DNA of 52,390 bases. Origin: Burkholderia sp. L27(2015) (GTDB lineage: Bacteria > Pseudomonadota > Gammaproteobacteria > Burkholderiales > Burkholderiaceae). Shown here piece by piece: positions 17,424-25,136 of the stretch (positions within the stretch are counted from its first letter, which is position 1; every line of letters begins with the position of its first letter). The notes under the pieces were generated by a model. That model was not told the origin of the DNA. It made no database searches and saw only the letters and a list, made by a program, of their open reading frames with translations. The position numbers were made by a program, and so were the translations under genes. Location of the stretch: positions 1,150,109 through 1,202,498 of the forward strand of contig NZ_LMUX01000016.1 in assembly GCF_009765705.1 (NCBI RefSeq), read 5' to 3'.

Positions 17424-18644
17424 ATGAGTACCAATGGAAACGGACCTTTGAGCGGGATGCGCGTGATCGAACTCGCGCACATCATGTCCGGCCCGATCTG
17501 CGGCATGATGCTCGCCGACATGGGCGCAGATGTCATCAAGGTGGAAAAGATCCCGGGCGGCGATGATTGCCGGCGCTTTGCGCCCATCCTGCCCGGCGGC
17601 GAATCGGCCTCGTTCATGATCGTCAATCGCAACAAGCGCGGGATCGGGCTGAACCTCAAGACCGACGGCGGCCGCGAGGTATTGCGCAAAATGCTCGCCA
17701 CCGCAGACGTGGTGACCGAGAACTATCGGGGTGGCACGATGGAAAAGCTGGGCATGGGCTACGAGGTGCTCAAAGCGGCCAACCCCGGTTTGATTTATTG
17801 CGCGATTTCCGGTTATGGGCGCAGTGGTCCGATGGCGGACAAAGGCGGCTTCGACCTGATCGCGCAGGGCATGAGCGGCTTGATGAGCATGACCGGCGAA
17901 CCGGGGCAGGCACCGATCAAGGCGGGGTCGCCCGTAACAGACATCAACGCGGGCATCCTTGCCGCGCTGGGTATTTGCGCGGCCTACGCGGGCAAGCAAA
18001 AGACCGGCCTCGGTCAGATGGTCGATACGTCTTTGTTCGAAGCGGGCTTGCAGCAGATGTACTGGGCATTCGCGAATTATTTCGCCGATGGTACCGTGCT
18101 GCCCAAGGCGGGGTCGGCCAATCCGACCAGCTCGCCGTACCAGGCATTTCGCACGCGTGATGGCTGGGTGAATATTGGTGCGGCGAACCAGAGCAATTAC
18201 GACCGGCTGGTCGGGGTGCTGGAGATTCCCGGTCTGGCTGCCGACGAGCGGTTCCAGACTAACGCCGGGCGCATGAAGTATCGCGGTGCGCTGGTCGAGA
18301 TCCTGACAGCGCGACTGATCGAGCGCACGACTGCCGAATGGCTTGCGACATTCGACGCGATCGGACTGCCTTCAGGGCCCGTGCTCGAAGTGCCGGAAGC
18401 TGTGGCCCATGAGCAGACCGTTGCGCGTGGAATGATAGTCGAGACCGAACATTCCACGCTGGGGCGCGTGCGAGGGCTCGGGTTGCCGATTCATTTTTCC
18501 GACGGCCGCACTCAGGAGTCCTTGCCAGCGCCGTTATTGGGCGAGCATACGGAGGACGTGCTGCATGAGTATGGGTTTACCGACGCGCGTATCCGTCAGT
18601 TGCGGGACGAGGGCGCGATCTTGGAGGCGGTTGCGGTCGAATAG
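17424..18644 (+). CDS. CaiB/BaiF family (class III) CoA-transferase
   Basis: Class III CoA-transferase of 406 aa that moves CoA between carboxylic acids. Catalytic Asp173 in SPVTDINAG corresponds to Asp169 of formyl-CoA transferase. Other family features are GMRVIELAHIMSGP, ADMGADVIKVE, NRNKRGIGLNLK and TENYRGG. Context (GntR, MFS, crotonase, perhaps the Rieske oxygenase) suggests that it makes the CoA ester handled by the preceding crotonase-fold enzyme. The acid is unknown. Confidence 0.9.
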   Translation: MSTNGNGPLSGMRVIELAHIMSGPICGMMLADMGADVIKVEKIPGGDDCRRFAPILPGGESASFMIVNRNKRGIGLNLKTDGGREVLRKMLATADVVTENYRGGTMEKLGMGYEVLKAANPGLIYCAISGYGRSGPMADKGGFDLIAQGMSGLMSMTGEPGQAPIKAGSPVTDINAGILAALGICAAYAGKQKTGLGQMVDTSLFEAGLQQMYWAFANYFADGTVLPKAGSANPTSSPYQAFRTRDGWVNIGAANQSNYDRLVGVLEIPGLAADERFQTNAGRMKYRGALVEILTARLIERTTAEWLATFDAIGLPSGPVLEVPEAVAHEQTVARGMIVETEHSTLGRVRGLGLPIHFSDGRTQESLPAPLLGEHTEDVLHEYGFTDARIRQLRDEGAILEAVAVE

Positions 18645-18653
18645 CGATGGCGC

Positions 18654-18677
18654 TAGCGGTAGCGGTAGCGGTAGCGG
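18654..18677 (+). repeat. Hexanucleotide repeat TAGCGG x4
   Basis: Four perfect TAGCGG units directly after the CoA-transferase stop codon, in the gap between convergent genes. It looks like slippage-derived spacer DNA. The 115-bp gap holds no clear terminator. Confidence 0.9.
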
Positions 18678-18759
18678 TGGCCTGGCGGGTGGCCGGTGAT
18701 GACACCGTCGCCGCGGCTGCCCCCATTACCGCTGCGCCGTTCTGCCGCGCTTATCTAGC

Positions 18760-19677
18760 CTACCGGGAGCCGGAGGAGCGAATATCGCGCGCGACTCGGC
18801 AGGCAGCCAGATCCCACGCCGCGCATCCCACGCTTTTGAATAGCAGGGGTTTGTGCACTGGCACAGGGTGCTCAATAGCATGTGCCAGCGATCCCACATT
18901 CGCCCAATCCATCTTGGCCTGGATCAAGTCGCCGGCCTCATGCTTCGCCCCGAGCGGATCGTCGACAAATACCGTACTTGCCAGCACGATGTCCGCCGCA
19001 ATCTCGGCCGCGTCGGGCGTGAAGGCGCCAACACCGATCACGAGCCGCGCAGTACTCGGCGGCTCTTTGTACACCGGGGTTTTACTGGTCGTGAGCGTAA
19101 CGACGACTTCGACATCGTCCGGCGTGCCGCTTACGGGTACCGGGCGCAGATTCGGTGCTGCCGCGCGATTGCGCTCACAGAACGCCGCCGCGCTGCTGGG
19201 CGTCGAGCCCTGTACATACAAGATCGCCGCGGGAAATAGCTCAGCCAGAACTTCTGCGTGATTGACAGCCTGCTTACCGGTGCCGATCAGCAGCATCGCT
19301 TTGGGTGACGTGGGCCACAAGGTCTGGATGCCTAGCGCCGTTATGGCCGCCGTCCTGCGGCCGGTCACGGTGGGCCCGTCGAGCACGAAAAGCATCTCGC
19401 CGGTCACCGGGTCACAGGCCATGACTTGTCCATGTATGGTCGGCAAACCCAGCGCCTTATTGCCCGGGCACACATTGACGAGCTTATGGATCGCGATATC
19501 CTGCGCGCTCGCGGGCATCGACAACATGACGGCACCGCCCTGTAACGGCACCACGAGCCGTTCCGGGCTGACGATACGTCCGGCGGTATAGTCCAGAACC
19601 GTTGTTTTCAGATTGGCTACAAGCTGTCTATACGGCAAGAGCGCAATGGTCTCTTGCTCGTTGTAAATCTTGGTCAC
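18760..19677 (-). CDS. lhpI: Delta1-pyrroline-2-carboxylate reductase, ornithine cyclodeaminase/mu-crystallin family
   Basis: Reductase of 305 aa in the ornithine cyclodeaminase/mu-crystallin family. Members next to hydroxyproline genes reduce Delta1-pyrroline-2-carboxylate (and the piperideine homologue) to L-proline with NAD(P)H. Seen: TVTGRRTAAITALGIQ in the substrate half and the Rossmann loop LIGTGKQAVNHAEVL. GTG 19677 lies 2 nt after the stop of the dehydratase gene, with its ribosome site inside that gene, so translation is coupled. The pair gives the two-step route from trans-3-hydroxy-L-proline to proline. Assignment rests on family and neighbour; plain cyclodeaminase activity is less likely. 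Confidence 0.82.
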   Translation of the reverse strand: MTKIYNEQETIALLPYRQLVANLKTTVLDYTAGRIVSPERLVVPLQGGAVMLSMPASAQDIAIHKLVNVCPGNKALGLPTIHGQVMACDPVTGEMLFVLDGPTVTGRRTAAITALGIQTLWPTSPKAMLLIGTGKQAVNHAEVLAELFPAAILYVQGSTPSSAAAFCERNRAAAPNLRPVPVSGTPDDVEVVVTLTTSKTPVYKEPPSTARLVIGVGAFTPDAAEIAADIVLASTVFVDDPLGAKHEAGDLIQAKMDWANVGSLAHAIEHPVPVHKPLLFKSVGCAAWDLAACRVARDIRSSGSR

Positions 19678-19679
19678 AC

Positions 19680-20687
19680 TTACCTCACTAAGAAGCCATA
19701 TGTCAGTGGGTCACGCTCGTCGATGATCCAATTTCCAAAGCCGCAAATATAGGCGTTTCCTTCAACCTCAGGAATGACCGCATCGAATTCGCCGAGCTTC
19801 ACTTCTTTCAGCACGCGGCCTTTGAAGATCGTGCCGATCACGGACTCGTTGACTAGCGTCTCGTCGCGGCCGAGTTCGCCGCGTAGGTAGAGCTGCGCCA
19901 CGCGACCGGCGGTGCCGGATCCGGTCGGCGATCGATCGACCTCGCGGTCTGCGAACACGCAGCAGTTAGCCTGCGTGGAACCAGGGTGACGCGGTGCATT
20001 GGCAATGATCGTCCCGTAGATATGATTGATCTCGGGGATTTCCGGATGTACGACCTTGAAGGCGTCGTTCGCGGCGATCTTCACTTCGGCGCCGAAGCGG
20101 ATCAACTGTTCGATCGACGATTCGCGCACCGGCAGGTTGTGCGGTGCGCCGTCGGTATAAAAGTAAAATGCGCCACCGAAGGCGATGTCGCCGGTCACGC
20201 TGCCAAACGATGGCGTGTGCACTGTCACGTCGCGTTTCCAGATGAAGGAAGGCACATTCACGAAGCGGACGTTGCCGGCGTGGTCACCGTCCCATTTGAC
20301 AAACGCCTCGATGAAGCCACACGGTGCATCGATGCCTACGCGAGTTTCCGGGGAGGTGCGGGGCACCCAACCGAGTTCGACAGCGGCCGTTGCGAGCCCG
20401 ATCACGCCGTGGCCGCAATGGTCGCTGTATCCCTCATTGTGTACGAAGATCACGCCGAAATCGGCGGTTTCGCTCACCGGTTCGGTCAGGTAGCCGCCGT
20501 ACATGTCGGCGTGGCCACGCGGTTCGAACATCAATGCTCGTCTGATGTCGTCCGCGTTTTCCCTCAGCCACGCACGCCGTTCGACGATCGTTTTGCCCGG
20601 CATGCGGGGCAGGCCGCTGGTGACAATGCGAAATGCCTCGCCACCGGTGTGAACCTCGACGGTACTAATCGCCTTGGTGATCTTCAT
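19680..20687 (-). CDS. lhpH: trans-3-hydroxy-L-proline dehydratase, proline racemase family
   Basis: Proline-racemase-fold enzyme of 335 aa. Cys91 (DHCGHG) is the first catalytic residue; at the second, racemases and 4-hydroxyproline epimerases have Cys in DRSPCGTG, but here it is Thr255 in DRSPTGSG. Cys/Thr is the signature of trans-3-hydroxy-L-proline dehydratases such as human L3HYPDH (established knowledge), which remove water to give Delta1-pyrroline-2-carboxylate. The next gene encodes the matching reductase. A LivJ-like binding protein precedes it on the same strand, and a divergent FadR-type regulator probably controls the set. Cytoplasmic. Confidence 0.85.
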   Translation of the reverse strand: MKITKAISTVEVHTGGEAFRIVTSGLPRMPGKTIVERRAWLRENADDIRRALMFEPRGHADMYGGYLTEPVSETADFGVIFVHNEGYSDHCGHGVIGLATAAVELGWVPRTSPETRVGIDAPCGFIEAFVKWDGDHAGNVRFVNVPSFIWKRDVTVHTPSFGSVTGDIAFGGAFYFYTDGAPHNLPVRESSIEQLIRFGAEVKIAANDAFKVVHPEIPEINHIYGTIIANAPRHPGSTQANCCVFADREVDRSPTGSGTAGRVAQLYLRGELGRDETLVNESVIGTIFKGRVLKEVKLGEFDAVIPEVEGNAYICGFGNWIIDERDPLTYGFLVR

Positions 20688-20850
20688 TCCTACTCCGATT
20701 GATGCTTGAAACTTTCCGTTGCCGGCTGGCTGTTGGCAACGGTATTGCTTGTGCTGTTAGCTGCGCTGTCGCCGGCGCAGTGGCCTACTCAGTTACTGAC
20801 ACGGTTGCCGACGTGGTTGCCAGCGCAGTTGCCAAAATCACTCGCCCGAG

Positions 20851-21975
20851 TCACTCTCCATAAGGCGTGGGCAAACCATTCTTGATCACGTAGACCGAAG
20901 TCGGTGCACCTTTGAGGTCGCCATGCGCGTCAAATGAATAGGTTCCCGCGATGCCCTTGTAGCTGGTTTTGGCGAGTTGCGCAATGAGCTTGGCGCTATC
21001 GGTGGTGGTGCCGGCTTTGACCATGGCGTCCGCCAACAACATCATGCCGTCGTAGTAGTTCACGCCATACACTTGCGGGTCGGTGTGATAAGTCGCTTTA
21101 TAGCGCTGCAGGAACTCGCGTCCGGCCGCAGTCTTTTCCAGCGCCACGCCACCTTGTGCGCAGTACACGATCGATGCAGCGTCGCCCGCCACATGCCCCA
21201 TGTCGGCCGAACAGATGCCGTCGCCACCGAGCAGTTTCGCTCTCACGCCGCGCTCTTTCATCTGCTTGGCCATCGGTGCGCCCTGTGCGGCATAGCCACC
21301 GAAGAAGATCACGTCGGGATTTTTCGATTTGATCGTGGTCAAGATGGCCAGGAAATCGGTAGCGGTCGAATTCGTGAACTCGCTCTCGACGACCTTCAGG
21401 CCACGCTCTTTGGCCACGCGCGCGAACTCCGCCGCAACGCCTTGTCCATAAGCGGTGCGGTCATCGATGATCGCGGCCGTCTTGGCGTGCAGCGTACCCA
21501 CGGCAAATTCGGCCATCGTGCCGCCGAGCTGCACATCGCTCGCGCCGATACGGAAGATATTGTTGAAGCCTTGTTGCGTCAGCGTCGGGTTGGACGCCAC
21601 CGGCAGCATCGGGATGCCCGCCGCGTTGTAGACGCGCGATGCCGGAATGGCCACGCCGGAGTTATAGGGCCCAAGCACGGCGACCGTCTTGGCATCGGCC
21701 AGCTTTTGCGCGACTTGCACACCGACCTTCGGGTCGGCCTGGTCGTCTTCCGAATCCAGTTTGAAGGTCACTTTCTTGCCGGCGACCACAACGCCCTTTT
21801 TGTTCAGGTCTTCGATGGCGAGCCGGGCGCCATTTTCATTGTCTTTACCGTTTGCCGATTGCGGTCCGGTCAGGGGAGCCGAGTGGCCGATAGAAACTAC
21901 TTCTTGCGCGTTTGCAGTGGCAAACGCCGAAGCCGCCAAGGCGACTACAAAACCAGTGACTACCTTGCTCATCAT
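20851..21975 (-). CDS. Branched-chain amino-acid-type ABC substrate-binding protein
   Basis: Periplasmic binding protein of 374 aa, LivJ/LivK type, with a signal peptide (1-23, cleavage at ANA-Q). Mature features: SIGHSAPLTGPQSANGKDNE, GPYNSGVAIPAS and a two-lobed Leu/Ile/Val-binding fold up to the C-terminus. AGGAG is 5 nt before the ATG. No permease or ATPase genes lie nearby, so the protein is an orphan that must share a transporter encoded elsewhere. Being upstream of the hydroxyproline dehydratase/reductase pair on the same strand, it may bind a hydroxyproline or another amino acid (inference). The 163-bp gap behind it contains repeated GGCAAC motifs and a weak stem-loop. Confidence 0.9.
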   Translation of the reverse strand: MMSKVVTGFVVALAASAFATANAQEVVSIGHSAPLTGPQSANGKDNENGARLAIEDLNKKGVVVAGKKVTFKLDSEDDQADPKVGVQVAQKLADAKTVAVLGPYNSGVAIPASRVYNAAGIPMLPVASNPTLTQQGFNNIFRIGASDVQLGGTMAEFAVGTLHAKTAAIIDDRTAYGQGVAAEFARVAKERGLKVVESEFTNSTATDFLAILTTIKSKNPDVIFFGGYAAQGAPMAKQMKERGVRAKLLGGDGICSADMGHVAGDAASIVYCAQGGVALEKTAAGREFLQRYKATYHTDPQVYGVNYYDGMMLLADAMVKAGTTTDSAKLIAQLAKTSYKGIAGTYSFDAHGDLKGAPTSVYVIKNGLPTPYGE

Positions 21976-22064
21976 GGAACTCCTGGGTGGGTGAACTATA
22001 GTGGTGCCAAATGTAGACCAATATCGTTTTCGTGTGCAACAATTATTTAAAATATTGCGGCAAT

Positions 22065-22082
22065 TGGTTTAATGGAAAACCA
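22065..22082. promoter_or_regulatory. Candidate operator between binding-protein gene and FadR-type regulator
   Basis: Inverted repeat TGGTTT-AATGGA-AAACCA in the 139-bp divergent intergenic region, 33 bp before the regulator start. An AT-rich stretch with CAAT/ATTG half-sites (about 22040-22056) lies beside it. The position suits control of both directions by the GntR protein. Confidence 0.45.
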
Positions 22083-22114
22083 GTACATGCAAAAGCCAAG
22101 CAAAAGGGCAAGCC

Positions 22115-22849
22115 ATGGGATCCAGTTTTGTCGAGCTCGATAACTCGTTTCGGCCGCAGCAAATCTATGAGCAGGTTTCCGAAAGAATCCGTGCCGAGAT
22201 CCAGAGCGGCCGATTCGCGGCCGAGTCGCGCCTGCCGTCCGAGCGCGATCTGGCGGGGTTGTTCGGGGTAGGCCGGCCGGCGGTTCGAGAAGCCATAGGG
22301 GCGTTGCAAAACGAGGGGCTGGTCGTCACAAAGCGCAACTCGGGCACGTTCGTGTGCGCCAATGCGCTCGATCTGCTCTCGCACGCACGTTCGACGCCAT
22401 CGAGCACGCCGCGGGTGGCGGACTTCAGTCCCATGTCGACCCTGGAGGTGCGCTTGGTGCTGGAGCCGGCGATCGTGCGCCGCGCGGCAGTCAGGGCGCA
22501 GCGCGATCGTCTTGCGGAGCAATACCTCACGCAGATGGAAAGCGTGCACGACATCGACGATTTGGCGCAGCGGGACTTATGGAACACCAGCGACCGGCTG
22601 TTCCATCGTCAACTGGCCGTGATGACCGGCGACGGGTTGATGGTCAAGATTGCCGACGAGGTGGCGAAGACCATGGACCAACCGCTGTGGCGGCGGCTCA
22701 AGGATGAGGCGATCTATGAAGCGGGGCGCATCAGGTTGTATGTGGCGGAGCATCGCTTGATCTATGAGGCGGTCGTCAACGGCGACGCCGATGCGGCAGC
22801 GTTCTATGTGGAGCAGCACATCAAGCGCGTGTCGAGAGATCTCACCTAG
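22115..22849 (+). CDS. GntR family transcriptional regulator, FadR subfamily (FCD)
   Basis: Regulator of 244 aa. The winged helix (about 13-85) reads QIYEQVSERIRAEIQSGRF, then LPSERDLAGLFGVGRPAVRE, recognition helix AIGALQNEGLV and wing RNSGTFV. An FCD domain follows (about 105-235). AGGG lies 7 nt before the ATG. It is divergent from the LivJ-like/lhpH/lhpI operon and is its likely repressor. The last codons overlap the convergent LysR gene by 4 bp. Confidence 0.9.
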   Translation: MGSSFVELDNSFRPQQIYEQVSERIRAEIQSGRFAAESRLPSERDLAGLFGVGRPAVREAIGALQNEGLVVTKRNSGTFVCANALDLLSHARSTPSSTPRVADFSPMSTLEVRLVLEPAIVRRAAVRAQRDRLAEQYLTQMESVHDIDDLAQRDLWNTSDRLFHRQLAVMTGDGLMVKIADEVAKTMDQPLWRRLKDEAIYEAGRIRLYVAEHRLIYEAVVNGDADAAAFYVEQHIKRVSRDLT

Positions 22850-23763
22850 GGCTCGCGGGCGATTGTACGTGCACTTGCGCGTGCAAGTGCCAGGAAGGTA
22901 GAGAGTACCGGGGATGGGTTACGTTCGGAATAGACCACTGCGATACCCATAGCCAGAGTCCTGGATTCGGCCTTCAGCGCGCGAAAGGCAACGCCGCTGC
23001 GCTTGACCGCCGTCAAGGAGGCAGGGATCAGTGCGACGCCTTGTCCTTGCGAAACCAATCCCAGCAATATGTGATGGTCTGCCGGTTCAGGCACGACGTT
23101 CGGCTGAAATCCTATCTGCTCGAAAAACGCTAGACAATAGTCGTAAAAACCAGGATTGAGCCGTCGTTCGAACCAGAAGAACGGTTCGTCCTTTAGATCG
23201 TCGAAACCGATGCGCCGTTTTCTGGCCAGGCGATGACCTGCGGGTAGTGCGACGACGAAAGGCTCCTCGCGCAAGGTCTCGGTAGCCAGACCTTTGACTT
23301 CCGTGTGCAGACCGACAAAAGCCGCGTCCATCGCGCCATTTTTAATCTCTCGAACCAGGTTGATCGAATGCTTGCCTTTGACGGCAATTCGCCAGCTTGG
23401 GAAGCGACGACGCAGCTCATCGAAAATATCGGGAAAAGCGCTTCGGTCGAATACCGTCGTATAGCCCACGACGAATTGGCCGCCGTCGGAATCCCTGCAA
23501 GCCCTGGCCACGGCGACCGCCTTCTGCGCTTGTGCAAGCGTACGCCTGACCTCCGGCAAAAACGCCGTGCCAGCCGCGCTCAGCATCACCCCCGCTTTGC
23601 TACGCAGAAACAGCTCGACGCCGAGGATGTCTTCCAACTGACGAATTTGCCGACTCAAAGGGGGCTGCGAAATGTGTAGGCGTGCCGCCGCTCGCCCAAA
23701 GCTGAGCTCCTCGCTGACGGCAAGGAAGTAACGAAGCTGCCTGAGATCGATGGACGTGGTCAT
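22846..23763 (-). CDS. LysR family transcriptional regulator
   Basis: LTTR of 305 aa. The N-terminal HTH (about 5-65) carries the pattern [20 protein letters not shown], then [20 protein letters not shown]. The effector domain (about 90-300) includes [17 protein letters not shown] and [12 protein letters not shown], like benzoate/catechol-type LTTRs (BenM/CatR group). It is divergent from a carboxymuconolactone-decarboxylase-family gene, its likely target. No clear Shine-Dalgarno precedes the ATG, and a T-N11-A dyad overlaps the start codon. Confidence 0.9.
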   Translation of the reverse strand: MTTSIDLRQLRYFLAVSEELSFGRAAARLHISQPPLSRQIRQLEDILGVELFLRSKAGVMLSAAGTAFLPEVRRTLAQAQKAVAVARACRDSDGGQFVVGYTTVFDRSAFPDIFDELRRRFPSWRIAVKGKHSINLVREIKNGAMDAAFVGLHTEVKGLATETLREEPFVVALPAGHRLARKRRIGFDDLKDEPFFWFERRLNPGFYDYCLAFFEQIGFQPNVVPEPADHHILLGLVSQGQGVALIPASLTAVKRSGVAFRALKAESRTLAMGIAVVYSERNPSPVLSTFLALARASARTIAREP

Positions 23764-23776
23764 ACCGAAAAGGTAT
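23762..23776. promoter_or_regulatory. LTTR box overlapping the lysR start codon
   Basis: Perfect dyad ATACC-GAAAA-GGTAT, which is an exact T-N11-A LysR box. It includes the first bases of the lysR gene. A further GGTAT half-site at 23786-23790 lies toward the divergent gene, as expected for a recognition/activation site pair. Confidence 0.6.
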
Positions 23777-23861
23777 CACATATAAGGTATTGGAAATCGT
23801 TTCAGACGGCGCGGAAGATGCGAGAACGCTAATTCAAGCGCAACGCAGAATGGAGTCTGAA

Positions 23862-24242
23862 ATGAACAACGAACGCTTTCGACGAGGTTTGGAAAAATTG
23901 CGGGAGATCGATGGAGAGGGGGGCGAAAAGGTCGTAGAGAGCCTGCGCGATATCGCTCCCGATTTTGCGCAGTACCTGATTGAATTTCCTTTCGGCGATA
24001 TTTACTCGCGGCCTGGCCTCGATTTGAAGACCCGGGAATTTTCCGTGATAGCGGCACTCACCGCCCTAGGCAACGCGACGCCGCAACTGAAGGTGCATAT
24101 ACAGGGCGCGTTGAATGTCGGATGCTCTCGGCAGGAGATTGTCGAATTGCTTATGCAAATGGCAGTTTACGCAGGCTTTCCCGCAGCGTTGAATGGTTTG
24201 TTCGCCGCGAAGGAGGTATTCGCAGTATGCGACGCGCAATAG
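23862..24242 (+). CDS. Carboxymuconolactone decarboxylase family protein
   Basis: Small all-helical protein of 126 aa, PcaC-like CMD family: [20 protein letters not shown], then [17 protein letters not shown] and [29 protein letters not shown]. The helix pattern is that of 4-carboxymuconolactone decarboxylases rather than AhpD peroxidases, as there is no CxxC. GGAG lies 6 nt before ATG 23862; an in-frame ATG at 23850 is possible. It is divergent from the LysR gene and probably controlled by it. True decarboxylase activity is not proven, since the other protocatechuate-pathway genes are absent here. Confidence 0.85.
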   Translation: MNNERFRRGLEKLREIDGEGGEKVVESLRDIAPDFAQYLIEFPFGDIYSRPGLDLKTREFSVIAALTALGNATPQLKVHIQGALNVGCSRQEIVELLMQMAVYAGFPAALNGLFAAKEVFAVCDAQ

Positions 24243-24296
24243 TCTAGACAGCGCTTCTGAAGAACGACTGGTCTATGCCAGCCATTCCTCGCACGT

Positions 24297-25136
24297 TCAT
24301 ACAAATTTGAACAACGCCGCCGCCGTATCGACCAGCACGGCCCGGCGTTCTTGAGGATCCGGCAACAACGCGCGCAGCAGTGTCACTGCCCGTGCGTAGT
24401 CCTGGGCTTGCTCGAATTGCGTATGTGGCCAGTCGCTGCCCCACACCAGCCGGTCGGTCCCAAACGCCGCCTTCAGCAGCGGGACCGCTGCGATCGCCGT
24501 GACTTCGCCGTGGGCGCCGTGGCCGATCCGATAGGCGCCGGAGAGCTTGACCCACACATGGCGCGTGACGCCCAGCGTCAGAAGATAGTGGAAGCCCGGG
24601 TCCGCGATGCCCAGCGCCGGATCGGGCCGACCAAAGTGATCGATCACGACGTTGATGCCCTTATCGAGCAACGGCGGCACCACGTCTTCGAGTCGTCGCG
24701 CCTCGACATGCACTTCGACGTGCCAATCGAGCCTAGCGATTGCTGCAAGCGTTTGCTGCCAGTCGGCACGCGTGAAGTCGGGATTCGGCAGATCGAACAG
24801 GTTCAGGCGGATGCCCACCACGCCCACATGCTGCAATGCGTCGAGTTTTGCGCAGTCGGCTGCGGGGTCGATCACCGCGACGCCGCGCAGCCGCTGCGGT
24901 TCCCGCGCGAGCGCCGCCAGCAAATAGCTGCAGTCGGTACCGAGGAAGCTCGGTTGCACGAGCACGCCATGCGATATTGCGTGCGCGTCCAGTTGTGCGA
25001 GATAGTGCGGCAGCGTTGCGTCGTATTGCGGGGCGTAGCGACGTTGGGCGGCCAGGGGCAGGCCTTGTGCAAACACGTGCGCGTGCGTGTCTATGGCGGC
25101 GATCGCCGTTGCAATCGGAGTCTCCACTTTAGCCAC
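24297..25136 (-). CDS. Amidohydrolase family 2 (TIM-barrel) hydrolase
   Basis: Metal-dependent hydrolase of 279 aa of the amidohydrolase_2 family, close in layout to 2-pyrone-4,6-dicarboxylate hydrolase and sulfomuconolactone hydrolase, which open lactones. DTHAHVF (about 16-22) is the first metal motif; further features are VIDHFGRPD and, near the C-terminus, WGSDWPHTQ with the catalytic Asp. It starts at GTG 25136 inside the end of the upstream MFS gene (8-bp overlap), so the two are translationally coupled and the MFS probably imports its substrate or precursor. Cytoplasmic; substrate unknown. Confidence 0.85.
   Translation of the reverse strand: MAKVETPIATAIAAIDTHAHVFAQGLPLAAQRRYAPQYDATLPHYLAQLDAHAISHGVLVQPSFLGTDCSYLLAALAREPQRLRGVAVIDPAADCAKLDALQHVGVVGIRLNLFDLPNPDFTRADWQQTLAAIARLDWHVEVHVEARRLEDVVPPLLDKGINVVIDHFGRPDPALGIADPGFHYLLTLGVTRHVWVKLSGAYRIGHGAHGEVTAIAAVPLLKAAFGTDRLVWGSDWPHTQFEQAQDYARAVTLLRALLPDPQERRAVLVDTAAALFKFV

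Noticed and set aside
18647-19261. Plus-strand frame beginning in the TAGCGG repeat
   Set aside because: Lies antisense to the pyrroline-carboxylate reductase; its start is an Ala-Val repeat made by the hexanucleotide, with no recognisable domain.
18760-19677. Reading the reductase as ornithine cyclodeaminase
   Set aside because: The family fits, but the coupled neighbour is a hydroxyproline dehydratase and there are no ornithine-catabolism genes, so pyrroline-2-carboxylate reductase is favoured.
20688-20850. Repeated GGCAAC motifs and stem-loop after the binding-protein gene, considered as an RNA gene or riboswitch
   Set aside because: Only short degenerate repeats and a 6-bp stem; no known RNA architecture is visible.
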